The notes under the pieces were generated by a model. The model had not been told where the DNA came from, did no database searches, and saw nothing but the letters and a program-made list of their open reading frames with translations. A DNA stretch of 64,000 nucleotides, from positions 1 through 64,000 of the forward strand of contig NZ_AYMR01000009.1 in the NCBI RefSeq assembly GCF_000633535.1, given 5' to 3'. The translations under genes and the position numbers were made by a program. Position 1 is the stretch's first letter. The number at the start of each line of letters is the position of its first letter. This stretch comes from Leifsonia aquatica H1aii (GTDB taxonomy: Bacteria > Actinomycetota > Actinomycetes > Actinomycetales > Microbacteriaceae). Below, one piece after another: positions 33,770-40,814 of this stretch.

Positions 33770-35257
33770 GTGCACTCAGCAGCCACCCCCGATCGCAGCG
33801 CGGACCTCGTCCTGCGCGGCGGCGTCGTCCACACCCTCGATGCCGACGGCTCGACCGGCCAGGCCATCGCGGTGCGGCACGGCCGGGTGCTCCGCGTGGG
33901 CAGCGACGCCGAAATCGCGGAGACGATCGTGCGCGGAACCCGCGTGATCGACCTCGACGGCCGCGCCGTGATCCCGGGCATCAACGACTCCCACCTGCAC
34001 GCCGCCTGGCTCGGCGCGCTGTGGCCGCACACGGTCTTCGGGTCGCCCGGCGCCGTGGGCGTGGGCGTGGGCGGGGACGGGGCCGACGCGGGCGGTGCCG
34101 GTGGCGTGCCCGACGGCGCGGCGCCGCTCACCGCGGACCCCGCCGCAGACCCGCACGACACCTCCGGCGCCGCGCCCCTGCTGACCACCCGCGAGCAGCG
34201 CCGCGCGGCCATCCTGCGCGCCGGCCGCCTCCTGGCCTCCCTCGGCATCACCAGCTACACCGAACCCGGGCTGGGCCCCGGGGAGGACGGCGGTGCGACG
34301 GGATGTTTCGGACAGGACGTCTTCGAGGCCTACGCCGAGCTGGAGGCCGAACGTGCGCTGACCGTCCGGGTCACCGTCCTGGGCCTCTTCGGTGTGCTCG
34401 ACGGCCCGAGCAGCCTGCACGATGTGCTCGCCGGCCTGCCCGCGCTCCGCCAGGAGACGGCGCGGCCCAGCCGGCTGCGTGTCGCCGGCATCAAGATCTT
34501 CGCCGACGGCATCCCGCCGATGCACCAGGCCTGGACCCATCGCCGCTACCCGGACGGCACGCAGGGCGGCCTCCTCGTGGAGGGGGCGGACCCCGAGGAG
34601 CGGGCCGCAGCGCTCCGCCGGATGATCCGGGAGGCGAACCGCCTCGGGCTCCAGGTCGGCGTGCACGCGACCGGCGACCGCACGATCGACACCGTCGTCG
34701 AGGCCGTCGAGGAGGCCCTCGCGCAGACCCGCACCGACCTCGGCCACTACGTCATCCACGGCGACCTCGTCGGCGCCGACGCGCTCGCCCGGATGGCGCG
34801 ACTCGGCATGGGGCTGAACGTGCAGCCGGGGATCGCCGCGCACACCGCCTCCTGGGTCGCCGCCGTGCTCGGCGACGAGGTCGCGGCCTCGGCGTGGCCC
34901 ATCCGTGCGGCGTGGGAGGCCGGGGTGCCCGTCTCGCTCAGCTCGGATGCGCCCATCCTGGCTCCCGATTGGCGGCAGGGCATGGCCGACGCCGACGCCT
35001 GGATCGGCGCGCCGGCGCCCGGGGGTGAGCGTGACCGGATGCTCGCCCTGCTGCACGCGTACACCACGGTCCCGGCTCGGCAGGACGGCGCCGCGGCCTG
35101 GAAGGGGTCGCTCGAACCGCTCAAGGCGGCCGACCTCTGCGTGCTGGAGGCGGATCCGCTGACGCTCGCGCCGACGGAGCTGCCGGCGGTCGGCGTGGAT
35201 CTCACCGTCGTCGACGGCGATGTGGTCTTCGAGCGGGTGCCGGCACCGTCGGTGTGA
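33770..35257 (+). CDS. Amidohydrolase family protein (YtcJ-like), first copy
   Basis: A 495-residue metal-dependent hydrolase. Metal ligands appear in INDSHLHAAW (HxH), GIKIFADG (Lys), QVGVHATGD and VIHGDLV (His), and SSDAPI (Asp). An alanine- and glycine-rich insert of about 40 residues lies at about 93-133 (GVGVGGDGADAGG...), absent from the copy at 40815-42488. The GTG at 33770 follows GAGGAGG. It is transcribed alone, divergent from the alcohol dehydrogenase operon. YtcJ-type enzymes hydrolyse amide, lactam or related bonds; the substrate is unknown. Confidence 0.87.
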   Translation: MHSAATPDRSADLVLRGGVVHTLDADGSTGQAIAVRHGRVLRVGSDAEIAETIVRGTRVIDLDGRAVIPGINDSHLHAAWLGALWPHTVFGSPGAVGVGVGGDGADAGGAGGVPDGAAPLTADPAADPHDTSGAAPLLTTREQRRAAILRAGRLLASLGITSYTEPGLGPGEDGGATGCFGQDVFEAYAELEAERALTVRVTVLGLFGVLDGPSSLHDVLAGLPALRQETARPSRLRVAGIKIFADGIPPMHQAWTHRRYPDGTQGGLLVEGADPEERAAALRRMIREANRLGLQVGVHATGDRTIDTVVEAVEEALAQTRTDLGHYVIHGDLVGADALARMARLGMGLNVQPGIAAHTASWVAAVLGDEVAASAWPIRAAWEAGVPVSLSSDAPILAPDWRQGMADADAWIGAPAPGGERDRMLALLHAYTTVPARQDGAAAWKGSLEPLKAADLCVLEADPLTLAPTELPAVGVDLTVVDGDVVFERVPAPSV

Positions 35258-35295
35258 GGGCGGGCCGCGGTGGAGCGGGCGGCGGACGGCCGCAT

Positions 35296-35364
35296 GCCGC
35301 ACCGGCCGGTCGCCCGGCGCGAGCGGCGCGACCGGCGCGACCGGCGCGACCGGAACGGTGCGGC
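35296..35364. repeat. Stem-loop enclosing four tandem 9-bp repeats
   Basis: Arms of 9 bp (GCCGCACCG at 35296-35304 and its complement at 35356-35364) enclose four copies of CGGCGCGAC (35315-35350, first copy ending in G). It lies between the convergent amidohydrolase and SDR genes, so it may act in termination. Confidence 0.6.
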
Positions 35365-35369
35365 TCGGC

Positions 35370-36134
35370 TCAGACGAGCAGCTGCCCGCCGTCCACCGCG
35401 AGACTCACGCCGGTGATGTGGGCCGCCTCGGGTCCGGCCAGGAACACCACCGCCGGGGCGATGTCGTCCACCTCGGCCAGGCGGGCGAGCGGGATGCGCG
35501 CCGCCCAGGCCGCGCGCTCCGGCGAGCCCTCGGGCATCCCGAGCTGAAGCATCGGGGTCAGCACGGGTCCGGGGGCCACCGCGTTCACCCGGATGCCCGC
35601 GCCGGCGAGCTCGATCGCGGCCCAGCGCGTCAGCGAGTCCACTGCGGCCTTGCTCGACTCGTACGCGCCCATCCCCGGAGTGGGCTGGCGGCCGCCGATC
35701 GAGGAGATGTTGACGATCGCGCCGCGGGTGCCGCTCGCGGTCATCTGGCGCGCGACGGCCTGCGTGACCGTGAAGGTGCCGAGGATGTTCACGCGGACGA
35801 TGAGGTCGTAGTCGGCGACGGCGAGCTCGGTCAGCCGGCCGTGCACCGACAGGATGCCCGCGTTGTTGACCAGCACGTCGATCGGGCCGTGGTCGGCCGC
35901 GACCTGCTCCACCAGGGCGGCGACCGCCTGCGGGTCGGTGATGTCGGCGGCGACGGCGGCGATGCCGAGCTCGCTCGCGGCGGCGGCGACGGCGTCGGCA
36001 TCCACATCGACGAGCACGACCCGGTCGCCGAGCTCGGCGAAGGCCCGGCCGATTCCGCGGCCGATGCCGCCGGCGCCGCCGGTGACGACGACGGTGCGTG
36101 CGGGGGAGGGGAGTGCGGACGGGGATGCGGTCAT
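35370..36134 (-). CDS. SDR family oxidoreductase
   Basis: A 254-residue classical short-chain dehydrogenase. The cofactor motif is VTGGAGGIGRGIG, followed by LVDVDAD (Asp after strand 2, favouring NAD), NNAG, the catalytic Ser in VNISSIGG and YESSK (Tyr-x3-Lys). It oxidises or reduces an alcohol/ketone in the cytoplasm. It is divergent from the aldo/keto reductase at 36236, with a perfect -10 (TATAAT at 36189-36184) in the shared region. The ATG at 36134 has AGAGAGG upstream. Confidence 0.9.
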   Translation of the reverse strand: MTASPSALPSPARTVVVTGGAGGIGRGIGRAFAELGDRVVLVDVDADAVAAAASELGIAAVAADITDPQAVAALVEQVAADHGPIDVLVNNAGILSVHGRLTELAVADYDLIVRVNILGTFTVTQAVARQMTASGTRGAIVNISSIGGRQPTPGMGAYESSKAAVDSLTRWAAIELAGAGIRVNAVAPGPVLTPMLQLGMPEGSPERAAWAARIPLARLAEVDDIAPAVVFLAGPEAAHITGVSLAVDGGQLLV

Positions 36135-36183
36135 GGGTCGGGCCTCTCTGCTCGTCGGCCGCGACGTCGCGGCGCGTGGTTAT

Positions 36184-36205
36184 ATTATACGAGTGTAGAA
36201 AAACC
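36184..36205. promoter_or_regulatory. TGTAGAA element in SDR/aldo-keto reductase promoter
   Basis: The element contains ACGAGTGTAGAAAAACC and matches the one at 33698-33719 at about 15 of 22 positions. A perfect -10 TATAAT for the leftward SDR lies at 36189-36184 and TAGAAA (36196-36201) may serve the rightward gene. A shared regulator over both start sites is likely. Confidence 0.5.
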
Positions 36206-36235
36206 GCCATCGACCGCTCGACGCAAGGAGGCCTC

Positions 36236-37210
36236 GTGCCCGAGACCGGAACCATCCCCACCCGACAGCTCGGCCCCCACGGGCCGGAGGTGCCCGTGTT
36301 CTCCCTGGGGTCCTGGAACACCTGGGACCGCATGGAGCCGGACGACGCGGTCGCACTCATCCGCCGTGCCCGCGACGTCGGCGCCGCCTTCTTCGACGTC
36401 GCCCACTACAACATGGGTCCGCACGCCGAGAACGCCCGCACCGACCTGCTGTTCGGCGAGGCCGTGCGCGCGGCGGGTCTGGCGCGCGAGGACTATCTGC
36501 TCTGCGGCAAGCTCTGGCTCTGGGAGTACCCGCAGACCTCCTTCGCCGACCAGCTCGCCGTCTCCCTCGACCGCATCGGCGTCGACCGGGCGGACCTGGT
36601 CGTCGTCGGGGACTACGTCGGTGCGGTGGATGTGCGGCGCATCGTCCGCGACGTCGCCGCCGAGATCGCGAAGGGCCGGTTCGCGCACTGGGGCGTCAAC
36701 AACTGGCTGATCGGCGACGTGCGCCTGGCTCTCGACATCGCGGAGGAGGAGGGGCTCACGCCGCCGACGTTCGCGCAGCTCAAGTATGGGCTCGTCCGCC
36801 GGTCGATGGCCGAGGGGGAGCCCTACGGCGCCCTCTTCGCGCAGGGGCGGCTGGCGCTGCAGGCCTCCGACGTGTTCGAGGGCGGCATCCTGGCCGGGAA
36901 GCTCGCCCCCGCCCGGAAGATCGGCGCGGACGTGGGCGGCATCCGGGAGCGGATCGTCGCCGCCTATCCCGAGGTCGAGCGCGTCGCGGCGTCGCTGGAG
37001 GCCACGCCCACGCAGCTCGGGCTCGCCTTCGCGCTCGCGCATCCGGCCGCTGCCAACGTGCTCTTCGGTGTCAGCCGCCTCGAGCAGCTCGAGGACAACC
37101 TCGGTGCGCTCGCCCTGCTCGACCGCGTGGGTGCCGAGGAGCTCCGCGCCCGCACCGCGCACCTCTGGCTCGACCGCGCCGTCGCCCCCGACGGCACCTG
37201 GGCCCCCTGA
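36236..37210 (+). CDS. Aldo/keto reductase family protein, atypical active site
   Basis: A 324-residue paralogue of the protein at 31554-32516, with VFSLGSWNTWDRM, Asp54 and Tyr58 (FFDVAHYNM), Lys92 (CGKLWLW) and Gly125 where the catalytic His should stand (ADLVVVGDY). The C-terminal LFGVSRLEQLEDNL is normal. Both paralogues lost the same residue, so this is a lineage feature and not decay. The GTG at 36236 has AAGGAGG 4 bases before it. Divergent from the SDR gene. Confidence 0.82.
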   Translation: MPETGTIPTRQLGPHGPEVPVFSLGSWNTWDRMEPDDAVALIRRARDVGAAFFDVAHYNMGPHAENARTDLLFGEAVRAAGLAREDYLLCGKLWLWEYPQTSFADQLAVSLDRIGVDRADLVVVGDYVGAVDVRRIVRDVAAEIAKGRFAHWGVNNWLIGDVRLALDIAEEEGLTPPTFAQLKYGLVRRSMAEGEPYGALFAQGRLALQASDVFEGGILAGKLAPARKIGADVGGIRERIVAAYPEVERVAASLEATPTQLGLAFALAHPAAANVLFGVSRLEQLEDNLGALALLDRVGAEELRARTAHLWLDRAVAPDGTWAP

Positions 37211-37234
37211 CGCCCCGCCCCTCCCACCGTGTGC

Positions 37235-37299
37235 CCGCAGATTTGGACCGAATGTGGGGAATGGCGCCGCCATACCCCACATTCGGTCCAAATCTGCGG
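37235..37299. terminator. Nearly perfect 65-bp palindrome between convergent genes
   Basis: Outer arms of 25 bp (37235-37259 and 37275-37299) match perfectly. After one mismatched pair, an inner stem ATGGCG/CGCCAT (37261-37273) fills the loop. It lies between the convergent aldo/keto reductase and alpha/beta hydrolase genes. A bidirectional terminator is likely, but the perfection is well beyond what that needs. Confidence 0.65.
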
Positions 37300-37325
37300 C
37301 GCGGAGGTGGGAGGGGGAGAGATGG

Positions 37326-38069
37326 TCAGGCGAGGAAGGTGAGGGCGGCGGCGCGGAACTCGGAGGAGGCCAGGGCGCCGAGGTGGTCGCCGGGCACGCG
37401 GACGAGACGCGCGTCGGGGACGATCGCGGTCAGTCCCTCCAGTCCCTGCGTCATCGCGTCGTCGGCACCGGCGACGAACAGGGTGGGGACGTCGGGGCGG
37501 GTGGCGGCCGGGTCCTCGGGGGCGAAGGGCTGCGACCCCAGCCCGGCGATGAGGGCCAGCAGGGAGTCGGTGTCCCGGCCGGGTCCGGAGACCATCCCGG
37601 CCATCATCCCCGCGAAGGGATCGGCGGGAGGCTCGCCGTCGACGGCGCGCGCGACGGCGACCACGTCGACGCCGGCGAACGGCTCGAACGGGCTCAGGCC
37701 GCCGAGCACGAGCCGGCGCACGCGTCCGGTCGCGGCGGGCAGCTCCCACGCCAGCCGTGCACCGAGGGAGTAGCCGATCACGTCGACGCGCTCGGCGCCG
37801 AGGGCGTCGACGGTGGAGGCGAGCGCGGCGACCACCGCGTCGGTCGTCGCTGCGGTGCCGGCGATCGCGGGGGAGTCCCCGTGCCCCGGGAGGTCGATCA
37901 GATAGGCGTCGCGCCCGGCGTCCGCGAGCAGCTCGGCCCACGCGCCGAAGTCCGCGCGGGCCGACGATGCGAAGCCGTGCAGGAGCAGCACGGGCGGCAG
38001 CGGCGCCGGCTGTCGGACGGCGGTCAGGCGGTGCACCGCGAGCGCGGAGCGGGGGGTGGGAACGGGCAT
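37326..38069 (-). CDS. Alpha/beta hydrolase
   Basis: A 247-residue cytoplasmic hydrolase of the MenH/lactonase-like group. The oxyanion-hole motif is LLLHGFASSARADF, then DLPGHGDSPA, the nucleophile in VIGYSLGARLAW and the catalytic His in VPGDHLGALAS. It could hydrolyse an ester, lactone or C-C bond. It is a single gene, divergent from the methyltransferase-like gene; their common region carries a TGTAGAA-type element. Confidence 0.87.
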   Translation of the reverse strand: MPVPTPRSALAVHRLTAVRQPAPLPPVLLLHGFASSARADFGAWAELLADAGRDAYLIDLPGHGDSPAIAGTAATTDAVVAALASTVDALGAERVDVIGYSLGARLAWELPAATGRVRRLVLGGLSPFEPFAGVDVVAVARAVDGEPPADPFAGMMAGMVSGPGRDTDSLLALIAGLGSQPFAPEDPAATRPDVPTLFVAGADDAMTQGLEGLTAIVPDARLVRVPGDHLGALASSEFRAAALTFLA

Positions 38070-38092
38070 CGTCGACCTCCGGGGTGAATTGT

Positions 38093-38115
38093 TTTTCTAT
38101 GATAGTAGAAAATAA
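38093..38115. promoter_or_regulatory. TGTAGAA-like palindrome in divergent promoter
   Basis: TTTTCTA-TGATAG-TAGAAAA (38093-38112) is a perfect 7-bp inverted repeat. It shares GTAGAA with the elements at 19.1, 33.7 and 36.2 kb but is the weakest of the four. TATGAT (38098-38103) could be a -10. Confidence 0.45.
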
Positions 38116-38192
38116 ACGTCTCCATCGGTAGAGTCATCCCGATCCCGCCGCGCGGCGGGCACCCGGAGACATCCCTCCCCGAGAGAAAGAGC

Positions 38193-39188
38193 GTGAAAGT
38201 GACAACGACCCGTCCCGTGACGCCCGAGGCCATCGTCGACATCGCGATCGGCTTCATGGGCGCGAAGCAGCTCTTCGCCGCCAGCCGGGTCGGCCTGTTC
38301 GCCGCCCTCGCCGACGGGCCGCTCGACGCCGACGCCCTCGCCGCCGCCACCGGCGTCCCCGCCCGCCAGGCGCGCATCCTGGCCGACAGCATGGCCGCCC
38401 AGGGGCTGCTGACCCGCACCGACGGCCGCTACGATCTGGAGCCCGACGCCCGCGCCTTCCTCACCGGCGCGAGCGCGGAGCTCGACCTCGCGCCGTTCCT
38501 CGCGTTCCTCGGCAGCACGAGCTACACGCAGTGGCTGGGCTACGACTCCACGGTCGACACGGATGCGCCGGGCGTGCTGGAGCTGGACGAGTCCGGCTGG
38601 GGCGACTTCCTCGCGGGCGTGATGCGCTACAACGAGCTGCACGCCGCGATGCTCGGCGACGCGTTCGATTTCACGCCGTACCGCTCGGCGCTCGACCTCG
38701 GCGGACTGAGCCCGGCGTTCGCGGTGGAGGGGCTGAAGGCGAACCCCGACCTGCAGGTGCGCTTCGTCTTCGACCCGGCCTCCGTCGACGGGGTGCGGGA
38801 GGCGGTGGAGGCCGCCGGCTACGGCGACCGCAGCACGGTCGAGGGCGCGGACACCGCGACCGCCCAGCCGGGAGGGGAGCACGACCTGGTGCTCGTCAAC
38901 CACGTCATCCACCGCTTCGACGACGCCCAGAACCGGGCCATCTTCGCCAACGCCCGCGCGGCCGCGGCGGACGGCGCCACCCTGGTCGTGCTCGACTTCT
39001 TCCTCGACGACGACCCGCAGCAGCGCAAGATCGACGCCTTGCACGCCGGTGAGTACTACAACATCGACGGCACGCTGGTGTACCCGGAGGCGACCGTTCG
39101 CGAGTGGCTCACCGCGTCCGGCTGGCGGCCCGAGCGCACCGTCGCGCTGCCCGGCAGCCCGCGCATCCTGCTCGCGACCGCCGTCTGA
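38193..39188 (+). CDS. O-methyltransferase-like protein with altered SAM loop
   Basis: A 331-residue protein of the plant/bacterial O-methyltransferase type. It has an N-terminal dimerisation helix-turn-helix (about residues 10-90) and a Rossmann C-terminal half. His240 in VNHVIHRFDD matches the usual catalytic His. The glycine-rich SAM loop, normally DVGGGxG, reads LDLGGLSPAF (168-177), so SAM binding may be weak or lost. The GTG at 38193 follows GAGAGAAAGA. Followed after 19 bases by a metallo-hydrolase. It may be an inactive relative or use another mechanism. Confidence 0.8.
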   Translation: MKVTTTRPVTPEAIVDIAIGFMGAKQLFAASRVGLFAALADGPLDADALAAATGVPARQARILADSMAAQGLLTRTDGRYDLEPDARAFLTGASAELDLAPFLAFLGSTSYTQWLGYDSTVDTDAPGVLELDESGWGDFLAGVMRYNELHAAMLGDAFDFTPYRSALDLGGLSPAFAVEGLKANPDLQVRFVFDPASVDGVREAVEAAGYGDRSTVEGADTATAQPGGEHDLVLVNHVIHRFDDAQNRAIFANARAAAADGATLVVLDFFLDDDPQQRKIDALHAGEYYNIDGTLVYPEATVREWLTASGWRPERTVALPGSPRILLATAV

Positions 39189-39207
39189 GCTCGGCTAGCG
39201 TGAGGGC

Positions 39208-40191
39208 ATGGCCGCCCTCGAGAGCATCCGTCCGGATGTGCACCTGCTGCGCGTCCCGATGCCCGGCGGCGGCCTGCCCTTCTCGCTCTGCTACCTGCTC
39301 GAGGATGCGGCCGGCGGCGTCCACCTGATCGATCCGGGCTCGCCGGGGCCGCGCGCCGTGGCCGTCATCGAGGACGCGCTGCGCGACATCGGCAGGCGGC
39401 TCGACGACGTCGTGTCGATCCTGGGCACGCATCTGCACTCCGATCACATCGGCGCGGCCGGGGCGATCCGGGAGGCGACCGGAGCCCGCCTGCTCCTGCA
39501 CGCGCGCGAGCGCGACGCCCTCGCCGGGGACGGGCACGCAGGACGCCCGAGCGCCGCGACGCTCGACGCCGCGACGCTCGACGCCGCGACCCTCGACAGC
39601 TGGGGCGTTCCCGCCGACCGCCGCCCCGAGTTGCTCGCGCTCCCCGTGCTCCCCGCGCTGCCCGTGCTCCCCGCGTCCGGAGCGGCCGCGCCGGACGCGG
39701 TGCTGTCGGACGGCCGGCTGCTCGACCTCCCGGGCCGTCGAGTCCGCGCGCTCTGGACGCCCGGGCACACCGCCGGCCACCTCTGCTTCGACGACGAGGA
39801 CCACGGCCTCCTGTTCACCGGGGACCACGTGCTGCCGACGGTGAACCCGGGACTCGGTCTCGGTGGCCCCGCCGATGACCCGATCGGCGACTACCTGCGT
39901 TCTCTGCGCCGCGTCGCCGCGCTCGACCCGGTGGCGCTGCCCGGCCACGAGGCGCCGTTCCCTGCTTTGCGCGAACGCTGCGCCGCCCTCGCCGAGCACC
40001 ACCTGCGCCGGGCGCGGGAGGTCCGGGATGCGCTCCAGGCGCGACCACAGGCGACCCCCTGGGAGCTCGCCCAGGGGATGACGTGGACGGGAGGCTGGGA
40101 CGGCCTCGCCGGATTCACCCGGGCATCGGCGCTCGCGCAGACGGTGATGCACCGCGCGTTCGTGGAGTCCGGAGCGCCTATCGCGTGGTGA
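39208..40191 (+). CDS. Metallo-beta-lactamase fold hydrolase
   Basis: A 327-residue cytoplasmic hydrolase. Zinc ligands are in THLHSDHIG (HxHxDH), TPGHTAGHL and FTGDHVL, and the last His in LPGHEAPF. The family includes lactonases, thioesterases and glyoxalases. A stretch at residues about 115-157 is built of direct repeats (AATLD three times, LPVLPA twice). It directly follows the methyltransferase-like gene and its 3' end overlaps the convergent TetR gene by 14 bases. Confidence 0.86.
   Translation: MAALESIRPDVHLLRVPMPGGGLPFSLCYLLEDAAGGVHLIDPGSPGPRAVAVIEDALRDIGRRLDDVVSILGTHLHSDHIGAAGAIREATGARLLLHARERDALAGDGHAGRPSAATLDAATLDAATLDSWGVPADRRPELLALPVLPALPVLPASGAAAPDAVLSDGRLLDLPGRRVRALWTPGHTAGHLCFDDEDHGLLFTGDHVLPTVNPGLGLGGPADDPIGDYLRSLRRVAALDPVALPGHEAPFPALRERCAALAEHHLRRAREVRDALQARPQATPWELAQGMTWTGGWDGLAGFTRASALAQTVMHRAFVESGAPIAW
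39553..39675 (+). repeat. In-frame tandem repeats in the metallo-hydrolase gene
   Basis: Three 15-bp units (GCCGCGACGCTCGAC, the last with one change) cover 39553-39597. Two 18-bp units (CTCCCCGTGCTCCCCGCG, one change) cover 39640-39675. Both keep the frame and lie in a surface insert away from the metal motifs. Confidence 0.75.
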
Positions 40192-40771
40192 GCCGTGCGA
40201 AGAACGCTTCGATCTGCGCCTCCAGCAGTGCCGGCGTGGACAGATCCGGCGCGATCAGGCTCATGATGTTCGCGCCGGCGTTGATGAGCACGATCTCGTC
40301 GACGAGCTGCTCGTCCGGGGTCGCGGTGACGATGTCGCCGTCGGCCCGGCCCTGCGCGATGTAGGAGGCGAGGCCGGCGCGCCAGGAGACCAGGTGGTCG
40401 CGGTACGCCTGGTGCAGCTCCTCATTCGACAGCGCGCGCTCCCAGAAGCTGAGCAGGACGCGTCCGGCGGTGATCGCCTCCGGGGTGGTCGGCGCCGAGG
40501 CCTCGACGATCGCGCGCAGCGCTTCGAGGCCCGTCTTGTCGCCGACGGCCTGCTGCACGCCGCCGCTCATCATGCCGAGGGCGCGCTCGTAGGTGCCCTG
40601 GATGATCTCGTCCTTGCCCGGGAAATAGTGCTTGAGGGCGCCGTTGGCGAAGCCCGCCTCGCCGGCGATCTCGCGCATCGTCGCCGCCTCCAGACCGCCT
40701 TTGACGATCAGGCCCCAGGTCACGTCGATGATGTCGGAGCGTCGCTGGTCGTGGTCGATCACCTTGGGCAT
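40178..40771 (-). CDS. TetR family transcriptional regulator
   Basis: A 197-residue repressor. The DNA-binding part is IIDVTWGLIVKGGLEAATMREIAGEA and GFANGALKHYFPGKDEII. The C-terminal region (LLSFWERALSNEELHQAYRDH) resembles the BetI-like effector domain. The ATG at 40771 is preferred; an earlier in-frame ATG at 40882 lies within the neighbouring coding region. It lies downstream of the amidohydrolase at 40815, with 43 bases between. It may control neighbouring catabolic genes; no operator is clear. Confidence 0.87.
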   Translation of the reverse strand: MPKVIDHDQRRSDIIDVTWGLIVKGGLEAATMREIAGEAGFANGALKHYFPGKDEIIQGTYERALGMMSGGVQQAVGDKTGLEALRAIVEASAPTTPEAITAGRVLLSFWERALSNEELHQAYRDHLVSWRAGLASYIAQGRADGDIVTATPDEQLVDEIVLINAGANIMSLIAPDLSTPALLEAQIEAFFARLTTR

Positions 40772-40814
40772 GGTCCTCCACTCGTCGTTCGTCCACAAGT
40801 GTAGGGGAAAGCGG

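Noticed and set aside
40772-40814. GTGTAGGGG upstream of the TetR gene as another TGTAGAA operator
   Set aside because: It differs in the core (GGGG for GAAW) and has no palindromic partner.
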